Shown here: positions 1 through 10,078 of the stretch, one piece after another
Layout of the letters: the number at the start of each line of letters is the position of its first letter
Numbering within the stretch: position 1 is the stretch's first letter
NCBI RefSeq assembly: GCF_012927645.1
Contig: NZ_JABBMT010000024.1
Location: forward strand, 1 to 57,126
DNA length: 57,126 nucleotides
Direction: 5' to 3'
Source: Pseudoalteromonas arctica
GTDB lineage: Bacteria > Pseudomonadota > Gammaproteobacteria > Enterobacterales > Alteromonadaceae
The notes under the pieces: generated by a model
The model's database searches: none
What the model saw: the letters and a program-made list of their open reading frames with translations, nothing else
Told to the model about the DNA's origin: nothing
Position numbers and translations under genes: made by a program

Positions 1-103
1 ATTAGGCTCTCAAAAGAGAGTAATAGATCAAACCTAGGGTTCTGCGTCAAGATTTTATTTACAAAAGTAAATCAAGTGGCTATTTAATGAGCGAGTTTAA
101 TTC

Positions 104-149
104 AAATTAGGGGGGCGGAACAACAGAAATTAGGGGTGCGGAACAACAG
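104..149. repeat. two-copy 23-bp tandem direct repeat
   Basis: Two adjacent 23-bp copies (104-126 and 127-149) end in GCGGAACAACAG and differ at one base. The stretch 1-180 holds no convincing gene; besides this repeat I see only AT-rich sequence. Confidence 0.8.
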
Positions 150-180
150 TTTAACGTTAAGCACGCAATTTAAAATAATA

Positions 181-213
181 AAAAAGGCGCTATTTATTAA
201 ATAGCGCCTTTTT
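181..213. terminator. bidirectional intrinsic terminator after bamD
   Basis: A 15-bp perfect stem (181-195 with 199-213) with a 3-nt loop is flanked by A and T runs. It lies 15 bp past the bamD stop on the minus strand and can also serve a plus-strand transcript entering from the left. Confidence 0.85.
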
Positions 214-228
214 TATTTATGAGGCGTA

Positions 229-990
229 TTACTTCTTCTCGTTTAATTCACGCGTTAATTTAGCGTGTTTACTTAATTCTGGTAAACCAAGCTTATTGTA
301 GCTTTTTTCCATCATTTCGAGTGCTTCATTTAAATAGCTACTTTGAGAATAATGCTCAACGATGTACTTACCGCGATTTGCTGCAGCTAAGTAAGCTTCA
401 CGTTCATAGTAGTAATCAGCAACTTTCAACTCGTAACGTGCCATTTTGTTGAGCAACCAAACTAAACGTCTTTTTGCTTCAGGGGCATAGCCACTGTCAG
501 GGAAGCGATTAACTAAAGTTGATAAATCAGTAAAGGCAACACGGGTACGATTAGCATCTCGGTCAGCCCTATCAACACCAAAATACTCTTGGAATGCGTT
601 TTTATCGGCTTTAATATTTACTAAACCACGCATGTAGTACATATAGTCTAAATCTTTGTGGTTTGGATTTAAGCGAATAAAACGGTCAATTGTTGCAAGC
701 GCTTGTTCAGTATTACCCGCTTGATAATGGGCGTAGACTAAATCCATTTGTACTTGTTTTGACATAGGGCCAAACGGATAGCGTGAATCAATCGCACTTA
801 AAAGCTCAATTGCACGCGCGTATAAACCTGAATCAAGAGTTTGTTTGGCATCATCATACAATGCTTGCGCTGATTTATTAGGAACGCGTTGGATATCTTC
901 TGCATCAGGTGCTGAGGAGCAGGCACCTAAACCAAGCAATGAAACCGTAAAAACAATGGCGAATGCACGTTTCCCTATTCTATTTATCAT
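229..990 (-). CDS. bamD: outer membrane protein assembly factor BamD
   Basis: BamD (YfiO/ComL) is the essential lipoprotein of the BAM complex that folds beta-barrel proteins into the outer membrane from its periplasmic face. The 253-residue product starts with a lipoprotein signal peptide ending in a lipobox around LGAC (Cys about residue 24), followed by tetratricopeptide-like helices. The segment SAQALYDDAKQTLDSG and the repeated YxxAxxRFP-type helices match the family, and the length is near the E. coli protein (245 aa). It is divergent from rluD, as in E. coli and many relatives, with about 140 bp shared promoter space. A strong terminator follows it. Confidence 0.96.
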   Translation of the reverse strand: MINRIGKRAFAIVFTVSLLGLGACSSAPDAEDIQRVPNKSAQALYDDAKQTLDSGLYARAIELLSAIDSRYPFGPMSKQVQMDLVYAHYQAGNTEQALATIDRFIRLNPNHKDLDYMYYMRGLVNIKADKNAFQEYFGVDRADRDANRTRVAFTDLSTLVNRFPDSGYAPEAKRRLVWLLNKMARYELKVADYYYEREAYLAAANRGKYIVEHYSQSSYLNEALEMMEKSYNKLGLPELSKHAKLTRELNEKK

Positions 991-1131
991 TTTATTTGTT
1001 ACCTTCGATGTCTTCGGCTAGGCCAAGTGGGTAAAACCGAGTAAACTATGCTTATTATATAATGCTTTTATTAAAAGCGATTCTAACCCAGTCGAGCGCA
1101 GCTTGCACTGGTAAATTGGGTAAAGTTACTA

Positions 1132-2109
1132 ATGTCAGAGCAAATTTCTCTTCAAGCCGAGGTGCCAACTGAGTTAGGCGGTAAACGTCTAGACCAAGTA
1201 TTGGCACAATTGTTCCCTGATTATTCACGTTCACGGATAAAAACGTGGATTTTGGATGATAAAATCACCGTGGATGGTGAAATCTTAAACACCCCGAGAG
1301 AAAAACTCTTTGGCGGTGAAACAGTCAATGTTGAAACCAGCATTGAAGCTCCACGTGAATATCTAGCACAAGATATCAAATTAAACATCGTTTATGAAGA
1401 CGATGACATTTTAGTTATTAACAAACCTATGGGTTTAGTTGTGCACCCAGGTGCCGGTAACCCCGATGGCACAGTGCTTAATGCATTGTTGCATCACTAT
1501 CCTGACATCATTAATGTGCCGCGTGCAGGTATTGTGCATCGTTTAGATAAAGACACTACTGGTTTGATGGTGGTAGCTAAAACAATTCAGGCGCAAACAC
1601 ATTTAGTTAAAGCATTACAAAAGCGTGAAAACTTCACGCGTGAATATGAAGCAATTTGTAATGGCACAATGACTGCGGGTGGCATGGTTGAAAAACCAAT
1701 TGGCCGCCACCTTACGCAGCGTACACACATGGCTGTACATGAGCAGGGCAAACCAGCAATTACGCATTTTCGTGTTGCTGAAAAGTTTCGGGCGCATACG
1801 CGATTGCGTCTTCGTTTAGAGACTGGTCGAACTCACCAAATTCGTGTGCATATGGCATTTATCAATCATCCATTAATTGGTGATAAAGCCTATGGCGGTC
1901 GTCCACGTCCACCAAAAGGTGCGACCCCTGAGTTGTTTGAAATGTTACGTAGCTTTAACCGCCAAGCATTGCATGCGGTAAAGCTAAGTATCGCACACCC
2001 AATTACGGGTGAAATGATGACTTGGCAGGCGCCAATTCCTGATGACATGGTTGCCATGACGCAGGTACTTCGTGAAGACACCAAAGCTAATCCAAATATC
2101 GATTTTTAA
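1132..2109 (+). CDS. rluD: 23S rRNA pseudouridine(1911/1915/1917) synthase RluD
   Basis: RluD makes three pseudouridines in helix 69 of 23S rRNA, a step needed for normal ribosome assembly. The 325-aa product has an N-terminal S4 RNA-binding domain (about residues 15-75, LGGKRLDQVLAQLFPDYSRS) and the RluA-type catalytic domain. The signature HRLDKDTTG contains the catalytic Asp at residue 139, the same number as in E. coli RluD. The GRTHQIRVHM motif follows near residue 232. pgeF starts 9 bp after the stop, so the two are very probably co-transcribed, as in other Gammaproteobacteria. Confidence 0.97.
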   Translation: MSEQISLQAEVPTELGGKRLDQVLAQLFPDYSRSRIKTWILDDKITVDGEILNTPREKLFGGETVNVETSIEAPREYLAQDIKLNIVYEDDDILVINKPMGLVVHPGAGNPDGTVLNALLHHYPDIINVPRAGIVHRLDKDTTGLMVVAKTIQAQTHLVKALQKRENFTREYEAICNGTMTAGGMVEKPIGRHLTQRTHMAVHEQGKPAITHFRVAEKFRAHTRLRLRLETGRTHQIRVHMAFINHPLIGDKAYGGRPRPPKGATPELFEMLRSFNRQALHAVKLSIAHPITGEMMTWQAPIPDDMVAMTQVLREDTKANPNIDF

Positions 2110-2118
2110 GTTGCCTTC

Positions 2119-2844
2119 ATGCTTAATCCTAATTGGACAGCGCCAACTAATGTAGGAGCCCTCAGTACAACTCGTCAGGGCGGTGTATCGCATGCGCCTT
2201 TTACGAGTTTAAACTTAGGCTTACATGTGGGCGATGATCAGCAAGCGGTATTAACGAATCGCGCACTTTTAGCTACTCAGCTACCGAAAGTACCGGTGTG
2301 GCTTAATCAGATCCATAGCAGTGAAGTCGTTGTTGTGGATGAGTATTTTGAGCTACAGGCTAATTATGATGCGGATGCACTGTATACCCGATTAAAAAAT
2401 CAACCACTGGCAATTATGACCGCAGATTGCTTGCCGGTTTTGCTTACCAGTGAAAGTGGTGATGAGGTGGCTGCTATTCATGGTGGCTGGCGCGGTTTAC
2501 ATGCGGGTATTATCGCTAATACTTTACGTCACTTTAGCTGCCCGCCAGAGAAAATTATAGCATGGCTTGGTCCTGCCATAGGTGCTGCAAAGTTTGAGGT
2601 TGGCAGTGAAGTAAAAGCACTGTTCTGTGAGCAATCAGCAACTCATCACACTGCATTTTCAGCGCAAGCGGATGGTAAATATTTAGCGGATATTTATCAG
2701 CTTGCAACCACAGAACTTATTAATCTAGGCATAAGAAATATTAGTGGTGGTGAGTACTGTACAGTTAGTAATAGTGAACAATTCTTTTCATATCGTCGAG
2801 ATGGTCAAACAGGGCGTATGGCTTCTTTGATCTGGCGCAAGTAA
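2119..2844 (+). CDS. pgeF: peptidoglycan editing factor PgeF (YfiH family)
   Basis: PgeF (YfiH, multicopper polyphenol oxidase/laccase-like fold) removes wrongly incorporated L-Ser from UDP-MurNAc precursors in E. coli; the family also has purine nucleoside activity in some members. The 241-aa product shows the family motifs NQIHSSEV, TADCLPVLL, IHGGWRGL and CTVSNSEQFFSYRRDG, which supply the metal-binding His/Cys set. It sits 9 bp after rluD, in the conserved rluD-pgeF-clpB order. The ATG follows a weak ribosome site, consistent with translational coupling to rluD. Confidence 0.94.
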   Translation: MLNPNWTAPTNVGALSTTRQGGVSHAPFTSLNLGLHVGDDQQAVLTNRALLATQLPKVPVWLNQIHSSEVVVVDEYFELQANYDADALYTRLKNQPLAIMTADCLPVLLTSESGDEVAAIHGGWRGLHAGIIANTLRHFSCPPEKIIAWLGPAIGAAKFEVGSEVKALFCEQSATHHTAFSAQADGKYLADIYQLATTELINLGIRNISGGEYCTVSNSEQFFSYRRDGQTGRMASLIWRK

Positions 2845-2877
2845 GAGTTTATTCTTTGAGTATATTTTCACCTAAGC

Positions 2878-2907
2878 CTTGATCAAAGTGCCGAGCATAC
2901 CCATTAA
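2878..2907 (+). promoter_or_regulatory. candidate sigma-32 (RpoH) promoter for clpB
   Basis: CTTGAT at 2878-2883 and CCCATTAA at 2900-2907 resemble the RpoH consensus (CTTGAA, about 13-16 bp, CCCCAT-T). The -10 element ends 34 bp upstream of the clpB ATG. clpB is a heat-shock gene in relatives, which supports the reading. Confidence 0.65.
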
Positions 2908-2941
2908 TTGAGTAATTAGTTTTTTTAATAGGTAACCCCTT

Positions 2942-5518
2942 ATGCGTTTAGATCGATTTACCAGTAAATTTCAGTCTGCGCTCTCTGACGCTCAGTCATT
3001 AGCGCTTGGTCGTGACCATCAATTTATTGAACCGGTACATTTAATGTATTCACTGTTGCAGCAAAGTGGCTCAAGTGTGCGTGCGTTATTAGCCCAAGCC
3101 AGCGTGAGTGCCGATGAACTTAATACCAAGTTATCGCAAGAGATGGAAAAACTATTTAAAGTGGAAGGTGTTGGCGGCGACGTGCAGTTGTCAAATAACA
3201 TGGTTTCACTGATCAACTTATGCGATAAGTACGCACAAAAGCGTAAAGACAAATACATCTCCAGTGAGTTATTTGTATTAGCAGCGTGTGATGACAAAGG
3301 GCCATTGGGTGATATCTTTCGCGCTTTAAATATAACCAGCACTAAAATAGAGGCAGCAATACAAGCTATTCGCGGTGGTCAAAAAGTTGATGATCCGAAT
3401 GCCGAAGATACCCGTCAAGCGCTGAAAAAGTTTACTATCGATTTAACTGAGCGTGCAGAGCAGGGCAAACTTGATCCTGTTATTGGCCGCGATGATGAAA
3501 TTCGCCGCACAATCCAAGTATTACAACGGCGTACTAAAAATAACCCCGTGTTGATTGGTGAACCCGGTGTCGGTAAAACTGCGATTGCCGAAGGGCTCGC
3601 GCAGCGTATTATTAATGGCGAAGTGCCTGAAGGCTTGAAAAACAAACGTGTGTTATCGCTTGACTTAGGAGCCTTGGTGGCCGGTGCAAAATACCGTGGT
3701 GAGTTTGAAGAGCGTTTAAAGTCAGTGCTTAATGAATTGGCTAAAGAAGAAGGCCAAGTTATTTTATTTATTGATGAAATTCATACTATGGTGGGCGCTG
3801 GTAAATCTGATGGTGCAATGGATGCGGGTAACATGTTAAAGCCTGCACTTGCTCGTGGTGAACTACATTGTGTTGGTGCGACTACTTTGGATGAATACCG
3901 TCAATACATAGAAAAAGACGCAGCCCTTGAACGTCGTTTCCAAAAAGTATTGGTTGAAGAGCCTTCAGTAGAAGATACTATTGCAATCTTACGTGGTTTA
4001 AAAGAACGTTATGAATTGCATCACAGTGTCGAAATTACTGATCCTGCAATTGTTGCTGCAGCACATTTATCGCATCGCTATATTAGTGACCGCCAACTAC
4101 CCGATAAAGCCATTGATTTAATTGATGAAGCTGGCTCGTCTATTCGTTTACAGATTGATTCAAAACCTGAATCACTAGATAAATTAGAGCGCCGTATTAT
4201 CCAGCTAAAACTCGAAGATAATGCACTTGCTAAAGAGAAAGATGACGCCAGTCAAAAGCGTCGCTCTGAGATGCAGGAACTGATCACCGCTCTTGAAGCC
4301 CAGTATCGTGAGCTCGATGAAGTATGGACCGCTGAGAAAGCCTCTTTGCAAGGTACTCAAGTAATTAAAGCTGAACTTGAACAAGCGCGATTAGATTTAG
4401 ATGTTGCTCGCCGTGCCACTGATCTACAACGTATGTCAGAGCTGCAATATGGCCGCATTCCTGAATTGGAACGCAAACTCGACTTAGCTTCACAAGCTGA
4501 AATGCAAGAAATGAGCTTACTGAAAAACCAAGTCGGTGAAGATGAAATTGCCGAGATACTTTCACGCTGGACCGGTATTCCTGTATCGCGGATGCTTCAA
4601 GGTGAGCGTGAAAAACTGCTGCAAATGGAAGAACATTTACACCATAAAGTAATCGGTCAAGACGAAGCGGTAGTCGCAGTGGCGAATGCGATTCGTCGTT
4701 CACGGGCAGGACTTGCAGATCCAAATAGGCCAATCGGTTCGTTTTTATTTTTAGGCCCTACCGGAGTCGGTAAAACTGAGCTGACTAAAGCGTTAGCCGG
4801 CTATATGTTTGATACTGAAAGCGCGATGATACGAATTGATATGTCGGAGTTTATGGAAAAACATTCCGTTGCTCGCTTAGTTGGCGCGCCTCCGGGCTAT
4901 GTTGGTTATGAAGAAGGTGGCTACTTAACAGAAGCCGTTCGTCGCCGTCCATATTCTGTAATTTTGCTTGATGAAATCGAAAAGGCACATCCTGATGTGT
5001 TTAATATTTTGCTGCAAGTGTTGGATGATGGTCGTTTAACGGATGGCCAAGGTCGTACTGTCGATTTTAAAAATACGGTGATCATCATGACCTCAAATTT
5101 AGGCTCAGATATTATTCAAGAGCAAACAGGTAACAACGATTATGCAGCATTAAAAGAAAAAGTGATGGGCGTTTTGGTTAATGAGTTTAGACCTGAATTT
5201 ATTAACCGTATTGATGAAACCGTGGTATTCCACCCACTTGCTAATGAACATATCAAAGAGATTGCAGATATTCAGTTAAGCAAGTTACGTGAGCGCCTAA
5301 CAGGGATGGGTTACTTGTTACAAATAAGTGATGCAGCTCTTGATAGAATCGCAGCCAGTGGTTTTGACCCGGTTTATGGCGCACGACCACTCAAACGGGC
5401 TATTCAACATACCATTGAAAACCCATTATCACAGAAGTTACTCGCTGGTGAATATCAAAGTGGAGACATGATAGTAATTGATGCTGACGAAAATGGTTTA
5501 GTGTTCTCATCACGCTAA
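2942..5518 (+). CDS. clpB: ATP-dependent protein disaggregase ClpB
   Basis: ClpB is the Hsp100 hexameric disaggregase that works with DnaK to pull apart aggregated proteins. The 858-aa product has the usual order: N-domain (about 1-145), first AAA+ module with Walker A GEPGVGKT and Walker [11 protein letters not shown], a coiled-coil M-domain (about 410-525), and second AAA+ module with GPTGVGKT and [13 protein letters not shown]. The pore motifs KYRGEFEER (NBD1) and GYVGYEEGG (NBD2) are present. The length equals that of the E. coli protein to within a residue. A sigma-32-like promoter precedes it. The stop codon lies in the first unit of a tandem 8-bp repeat. Confidence 0.98.
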   Translation: MRLDRFTSKFQSALSDAQSLALGRDHQFIEPVHLMYSLLQQSGSSVRALLAQASVSADELNTKLSQEMEKLFKVEGVGGDVQLSNNMVSLINLCDKYAQKRKDKYISSELFVLAACDDKGPLGDIFRALNITSTKIEAAIQAIRGGQKVDDPNAEDTRQALKKFTIDLTERAEQGKLDPVIGRDDEIRRTIQVLQRRTKNNPVLIGEPGVGKTAIAEGLAQRIINGEVPEGLKNKRVLSLDLGALVAGAKYRGEFEERLKSVLNELAKEEGQVILFIDEIHTMVGAGKSDGAMDAGNMLKPALARGELHCVGATTLDEYRQYIEKDAALERRFQKVLVEEPSVEDTIAILRGLKERYELHHSVEITDPAIVAAAHLSHRYISDRQLPDKAIDLIDEAGSSIRLQIDSKPESLDKLERRIIQLKLEDNALAKEKDDASQKRRSEMQELITALEAQYRELDEVWTAEKASLQGTQVIKAELEQARLDLDVARRATDLQRMSELQYGRIPELERKLDLASQAEMQEMSLLKNQVGEDEIAEILSRWTGIPVSRMLQGEREKLLQMEEHLHHKVIGQDEAVVAVANAIRRSRAGLADPNRPIGSFLFLGPTGVGKTELTKALAGYMFDTESAMIRIDMSEFMEKHSVARLVGAPPGYVGYEEGGYLTEAVRRRPYSVILLDEIEKAHPDVFNILLQVLDDGRLTDGQGRTVDFKNTVIIMTSNLGSDIIQEQTGNNDYAALKEKVMGVLVNEFRPEFINRIDETVVFHPLANEHIKEIADIQLSKLRERLTGMGYLLQISDAALDRIAASGFDPVYGARPLKRAIQHTIENPLSQKLLAGEYQSGDMIVIDADENGLVFSSR

Positions 5519-5563
5519 CTGATTAACTGATTAACTGATTAACTGATTAACTGATTAACTGAG
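5516..5563 (+). repeat. 8-bp tandem repeat at the clpB stop codon
   Basis: Six consecutive TAACTGAT-type units (five exact, the last TAACTGAG) begin with the TAA stop of clpB. A change in copy number would not alter the protein because the stop is in the first unit. Confidence 0.9.
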
Positions 5564-5564
5564 T

Positions 5565-5594
5565 TTTAAGGCCAGTGAATATGCTGGCCTTAAA
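5565..5594 (+). terminator. hairpin terminator after clpB
   Basis: An 11-bp stem, TTTAAGGCCAG (5565-5575) with CTGGCCTTAAA (5584-5594), follows clpB by 47 bp. It lacks a clear U-tract, so termination may be partial. Confidence 0.6.
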
Positions 5595-5661
5595 CTCGCT
5601 GCGAATAAAAAGTTAGAAAGTAAATATTAAAGATAAACTCCTATCATTTAGCCCCACTTAA

Positions 5662-7209
5662 TTAAATTTTAAAAGTAAGTAAGATATCGTTAACTTTACG
5701 TGAGCCTTCAATAAGCTGGGCAGCACCTTTAGCGACATTAAAGCTTAACGTTAAGTTCTCGTCACTGTAACCTTTTATTTGTGTAATGTTATCGCTAATA
5801 TCGAGGCTGACAGTTTGTTGTTGCTCGGCAGCGGCAGATATTTGTGTCGCTAGTTGTGATATTTCACTTATTTGTGAGAAAATGCTATCCAGTTCAGCTT
5901 GGGTATGTCCAGTGGTATTGACACATTCATCGGCTTGCGCCTTAGTGTTTTTCATTACCGTAGACCAGCTAAACAGAGTATCTTGAATTTCTTTAATTGA
6001 GCTATGAATTTGTGCAGTAGCACGTTGGGTACGAGAAGATAATGCCCGTACTTCATCGGCAACTACTGCAAAGCCTCGGCCATGTTCACCAGCACGCGCG
6101 GCTTCAATTGCTGCATTTAATGCCAGTAAATTGGTTTGCTCTGCAATACCTTCGATTTCAGTCATTACTTGACCTATTTTATCCGCCTCGGTTGCAAGGG
6201 AGTTAGCGGTACTTGCCGCTTGTCCAACTTGTAAAGCAAGATCAGATACCATGGCACTATTGTCTGCAATATGCAGTTTGATATCAGAGCAACTTTGGTA
6301 AGTAATATTTACTTTTTCAGCGGTATCATGAGTGTTGCCCGATATTTCACCTATGGTTGTGCTCATTTGTGACATGGCGGTGGCCATTTGGCCAAGGCGT
6401 TGTCCTTGAGCGGCAATGCCTTTTTCAGTGAGTGCTGATTGCTGATCTAGGTTAGCCGCAATACTGGTAAACGTGACAGTCGTATCTTTTACTCGCCCTA
6501 ATACTGTGCGTAATTTAGCATTAAGCATTTGCTGGTTATATTCACTAATACTAAATGGATGATGGCCAACATAAACATAGCGAGAAATGGAGTCATTTAC
6601 TGCCTTTAGCTGTTTCAGTGCCGTTGGTGTGACAACTAACTCATCATAATTTAATAGCATAATTAGTAAACTAAATAGCGCGGTTATCAGTGCAACAGCA
6701 ATAGACACAAAAGCTGCCAATAGTACTAAGCCAAGTAAACCAATAAGGAGGGCTGCACTTTGGCGAACAGTCACCCATTCACGCCAAGACGACAACGATT
6801 TACCCGCATTTATTTTAGTGTATAAGCTTTGTGCTCGGTGTTTTAGTTGTTCGCTCGGTTTTGTTCGTACTGATTGATAGCCAACGAGTTGACCATGTTC
6901 AAAAATAGGAGTAACAAATGCATCAACCCAATAATAGCGGCCATCCTTGCAGCGATTCTTAACCACCCCGCGCCATGAATGACCTTGTTTGAGTTTCTCC
7001 CACATTTCTTTAAATGCCGCTTTGGGCATATCTGGGTGGCGAACAATATTATGATTTTTGCCAATGAGTTCTTCGAGGTTGAAGCCGGCAATGTTGCAAA
7101 ACTCTTTATTAGCATAGGTGATCACGCCACGTATATCTGTAGTGGAGACGAGCTCCTGGTGATCTGAAAAGGTGACTTCTTCGTTTATTAACTGCTGACC
7201 CCGACGCAT
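5662..7209 (-). CDS. Aer-like PAS-domain methyl-accepting chemotaxis protein
   Basis: An energy or redox taxis receptor that signals to CheA/CheW. The 515-aa product begins with a PAS domain (about 15-125) including [18 protein letters not shown] and [16 protein letters not shown], typical of Aer and related FAD-binding receptors. A hydrophobic hairpin (about 150-187) anchors it in the inner membrane with almost no periplasmic loop. The C-terminal half is an MCP signalling domain with the conserved tip [21 protein letters not shown]. There is no CheB/CheR-binding pentapeptide at the C-terminus. It is monocistronic, in an intergenic setting between clpB and gshA. FAD binding is inferred from the family. 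Confidence 0.9.
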   Translation of the reverse strand: MRRGQQLINEEVTFSDHQELVSTTDIRGVITYANKEFCNIAGFNLEELIGKNHNIVRHPDMPKAAFKEMWEKLKQGHSWRGVVKNRCKDGRYYWVDAFVTPIFEHGQLVGYQSVRTKPSEQLKHRAQSLYTKINAGKSLSSWREWVTVRQSAALLIGLLGLVLLAAFVSIAVALITALFSLLIMLLNYDELVVTPTALKQLKAVNDSISRYVYVGHHPFSISEYNQQMLNAKLRTVLGRVKDTTVTFTSIAANLDQQSALTEKGIAAQGQRLGQMATAMSQMSTTIGEISGNTHDTAEKVNITYQSCSDIKLHIADNSAMVSDLALQVGQAASTANSLATEADKIGQVMTEIEGIAEQTNLLALNAAIEAARAGEHGRGFAVVADEVRALSSRTQRATAQIHSSIKEIQDTLFSWSTVMKNTKAQADECVNTTGHTQAELDSIFSQISEISQLATQISAAAEQQQTVSLDISDNITQIKGYSDENLTLSFNVAKGAAQLIEGSRKVNDILLTFKI

Positions 7210-7695
7210 AGGTAGTCCTTAAACATGCTTTATTATTAGTGATGATTATAAAGTTCATACAAATGTAATGATAGTAGCTTCAGTGATCACAGGAGTAAAA
7301 TAGCTATTAAATAGCCTTTTAATGATTTAAAACAAAGAAACTTGCAAAAGGTGTGCTGGTAATCATGTAATAGCTGAATATATAAAAAGATATTATTGTC
7401 CTAATGTGAGTAATGAGTAAGTGTCAACAATAAGTTGCAGATAACAAGCAAGCATTTATTAGTACCTTGCATTACTGTGGTGTTACTAAAGCAATTGTAT
7501 ATTAGCGCTTACAATGGCAAGATTAGTTAAGATTTGGCTATTAGCTTGGCTGCAGGCAGCAAGTTTTCTTTACAAACATACGGTGACCTTCTTGGAAAAT
7601 AGTGGAAATTAGCATTATGCCATTATTAAACCTTGAGTATTATCAATTTGCCCCCATTGACTTAGGATTAGGCCACGTGGCTCGAGGAAGCATTT
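7210..7695. other. 486-bp intergenic region upstream of gshA with a small overlapping ORF
   Basis: The region is AT-rich and holds the divergent promoters of the Aer-like gene and gshA; I recognise no named regulatory site. A 30-codon ORF (7617-7709, begins MPLLNLEYYQ) ends 14 bp inside gshA in a different frame. It has only a weak ribosome site (GTGGAAAT), and may be a leader peptide or chance. Confidence 0.4.
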
Positions 7696-9273
7696 TTGAC
7701 TACACATGATTTAACTAAAGCGTTAGCAGCGCTAGCCCCAGAACAGCATAAATACGCAATTAAAGGCATTCAACGCGGTATTGAACGAGAAGCGTTGCGG
7801 ATCAAGCCAAACGGCGTGATTTCACAGCAAGGTCATCCTAAAGGGGTTGGTTGTGCATTAACTAATGGGCATATCACTACTGATTTTTCTGAGTCTTTAC
7901 TAGAGTTTATAACACCCGTTAGTGAATCTGCTGAGGAAACGTTAAATCAGCTGCAAGACCTACAAAAGTTTACCCTATCGCAGATGGGCGATGAATTATT
8001 ATGGCCTATCAGTATGCCGTGTTTTATAGAACACCAAGATGACATCGTATTAGCTCAATTTGGTGATTCTAATATTGGACGGATGAAAACCTTGTACCGC
8101 GAAGGTCTGAAAAATCGTTATGGCAGCATGATGCAAGCGATTGCCGGTGTGCACTTTAATATATCGTTTCCAGAGTCATTTTGGCAGAGCTTACAAGCGA
8201 TTAAAGGCGATACTGGCTCATTACAAGAGTTTATTTCGGCCGGTTATTTAGGACTGATCCGTAACTTTAAACGTGAACTGTGGTTGATCAGTTATTTGTT
8301 TGGTGCATCACCTGCGTTGTGTAATTCATTTTTACAAGGGCGCAGCACAGATCTTCCTTTTAAAAAGCTTGGTAAAGGCACATTGTATCTAGAAACTGGA
8401 ACGGCATTACGTTTAGGTAACTTAGGCTACACTAATAGCGCCCAGTCATCGTTAAGAGTGATGTATAACTCACTCGATGAATACGTTGCAGGATTAAAAA
8501 GTGCAATTAATTCACCTTCAGATATTTATGGTCAACTTGCCGATTATAGAGATACCCAGCCACAGCAGTTGAATAAAAATGTATTACAGATTGAAAATGA
8601 ATTTTACTCTCCTATTCGTCCAAAACGTAATGCTAAAAGTGGCGAAACGCCAACTGACGCGCTACTTCGTGGCGGTATTGAGTACATTGAAATTAGAGCT
8701 CTAGATGTAAATCCATTTGCAGCAACGGGAATTGATATTGAGCAAATTCATTTCTTAGACGTCTTTTTAACATATTGCTTATTAAAAGATTCACCCACTA
8801 TGGATTGGGATTCTCAACAACGTAGTACTGAAAACTTAGACACAGTTGTTAGTGATGGCAGAGCTGCGCAGGTAATGCTAAATCGTTCTGGTAGTTCATG
8901 TAGTCTAACAACGTGGGGAGCAGAGATATTCGCACAGTTACAACAAGTTGCAGCTTATATGGATAATGCTTACGGCGTTAGCTATTACAGCGAAACGATT
9001 ACTCGATTAAGCCAATGGATAGCAGATCCTGAATTAACATACTCAGGGCGTTACGTTAGCCAACTGAAAGGGTCTGGTATTGATAATGGTTATTTTGCCT
9101 TGTCGTTAGCAGAAAGTTATCAGCAACAACATCAAGATACGCCATATAAAGTGTATTCAGACAGCTATTTAATACAACAAGCAGAGCAATCTGTCATTGC
9201 TGAACGTGAGTTGAAAGCCGCTGATAATCAAACATTTAATGCTTTTTTAGATGCTTACTTTACCACTAAGTAA
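7696..9273 (+). CDS. gshA: glutamate-cysteine ligase (type 1) GshA
   Basis: GshA joins L-glutamate and L-cysteine using ATP, the first and rate-limiting step of glutathione synthesis. The 525-aa product matches the gammaproteobacterial type 1 family in length (E. coli 518) with motifs RGIEREALRI, DFSESLLEFITP, YGSMMQAIAGVHFN and YIEIRALDVNPF. Translation most likely starts at the UUG at 7696, preceded at 6-bp distance by a strong GAGGAAG ribosome site (7684-7690); E. coli gshA also uses UUG, which keeps synthesis low. The gene appears monocistronic. Supply of glutathione links it to the glutaredoxin fusion at 38821. Confidence 0.97.
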   Translation: MTTHDLTKALAALAPEQHKYAIKGIQRGIEREALRIKPNGVISQQGHPKGVGCALTNGHITTDFSESLLEFITPVSESAEETLNQLQDLQKFTLSQMGDELLWPISMPCFIEHQDDIVLAQFGDSNIGRMKTLYREGLKNRYGSMMQAIAGVHFNISFPESFWQSLQAIKGDTGSLQEFISAGYLGLIRNFKRELWLISYLFGASPALCNSFLQGRSTDLPFKKLGKGTLYLETGTALRLGNLGYTNSAQSSLRVMYNSLDEYVAGLKSAINSPSDIYGQLADYRDTQPQQLNKNVLQIENEFYSPIRPKRNAKSGETPTDALLRGGIEYIEIRALDVNPFAATGIDIEQIHFLDVFLTYCLLKDSPTMDWDSQQRSTENLDTVVSDGRAAQVMLNRSGSSCSLTTWGAEIFAQLQQVAAYMDNAYGVSYYSETITRLSQWIADPELTYSGRYVSQLKGSGIDNGYFALSLAESYQQQHQDTPYKVYSDSYLIQQAEQSVIAERELKAADNQTFNAFLDAYFTTK

Positions 9274-9302
9274 GTTTGCAGCTAAATAAGCGGGCAAAAA
9301 AA

Positions 9303-9324
9303 ACGCAGCCTAAGTTGGCTGCGT
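9303..9324. terminator. hairpin after gshA
   Basis: ACGCAGCC (9303-9310) pairs with GGCTGCGT (9317-9324). The flanking homopolymer (A-run, 9296-9303) is on the upstream side, so it is a weak plus-strand terminator by itself. Confidence 0.5.
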
Positions 9325-9414
9325 AAAGGTTCTTCAGGGATAAACAATGCTAAACTTCGCATTCATAAAATAAGACTTATACTTTTATAAAAAGTTCAGC
9401 GAGTAACATAAAAA

Positions 9415-10023
9415 ATGAAAAATAGTTTAATTATTTTATCGCTGGGGGCTGCGTTAACTGGTTGCGCAACAGCTCCTCCAAAGCAACCTAATGATATATG
9501 TAAAATTTTTGAAGAAAAAAGTGATTGGTATTATGACGCAAAAGATGCCCAAGAAAAATGGGGCTCGCCTAAACATGTGCTAATGAGCATGATGTATCAA
9601 GAAAGCTCTTTTAAACACGATGCCGCACCGCCAATGGAATATTTTTTGTGGATTATCCCCACAGGGCGAGCAAGCTCAGCTTATGGTTACTCACAAGCAA
9701 AAACCCCAACCTGGTCTGATTATATTCGTGAAACGGGTAATAGCGGCGCCGATCGCGATGATTTTGATGACGCTATCGACTTTATGGGCTGGTTTGTTTA
9801 TAAAACTCATAAAGTTAATGGCATCTCGAAATGGGACGCCTACGCGCAATACCTAAATTATCACGAAGGCTGGGGGGGTTATAAACGCGGCACTTATAAA
9901 AATAAAAGGTGGTTAATGGCGGTGGCTAATAAAGTAAAAAATCGTGCTAGTCGGTATGCGGCGCAACTTAAACGTTGTGAAGATGATTTAGATAAAGGGT
10001 GGTTAGAAAGGTTATTTAGCTGA
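9415..10023 (+). CDS. lipoprotein with lytic-transglycosylase-like (SLT) motif
   Basis: A 202-aa predicted lipoprotein: the signal sequence ends in LTGC with the acylated Cys at residue 17. Residues 53-66 (KHVLMSMMYQESSF) resemble the start of the SLT lysozyme-like fold, where the Glu (E63) of the E-S motif is the catalytic acid. The later GYSQAKTPTW and YLNYHEGWGGY segments resemble the G-x-x-Q and A-Y-N-x-G motifs of that family. This suggests cleavage of peptidoglycan glycan strands or a binding role without activity. It is flanked by a strong terminator. The family assignment is by motif only; enzymatic function is inferred. Confidence 0.7.
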   Translation: MKNSLIILSLGAALTGCATAPPKQPNDICKIFEEKSDWYYDAKDAQEKWGSPKHVLMSMMYQESSFKHDAAPPMEYFLWIIPTGRASSAYGYSQAKTPTWSDYIRETGNSGADRDDFDDAIDFMGWFVYKTHKVNGISKWDAYAQYLNYHEGWGGYKRGTYKNKRWLMAVANKVKNRASRYAAQLKRCEDDLDKGWLERLFS

Positions 10024-10045
10024 TATGACAAGTTTCAAGATTTTA

Positions 10046-10068
10046 AAAAGCCCGCGCTGCGGGCTTTT
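10046..10068. terminator. bidirectional intrinsic terminator
   Basis: AAAAGCCCGC (10046-10055) pairs with GCGGGCTTTT (10059-10068) over a 3-nt loop. It serves the lipoprotein gene on the plus strand and mscS on the minus strand. Confidence 0.9.
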
Positions 10069-10078
10069 GAGCGTTATT

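Noticed and set aside
5516..5563. CRISPR-like array.
   Set aside because: Units are 8 bp with no spacers, so this is a simple tandem repeat.
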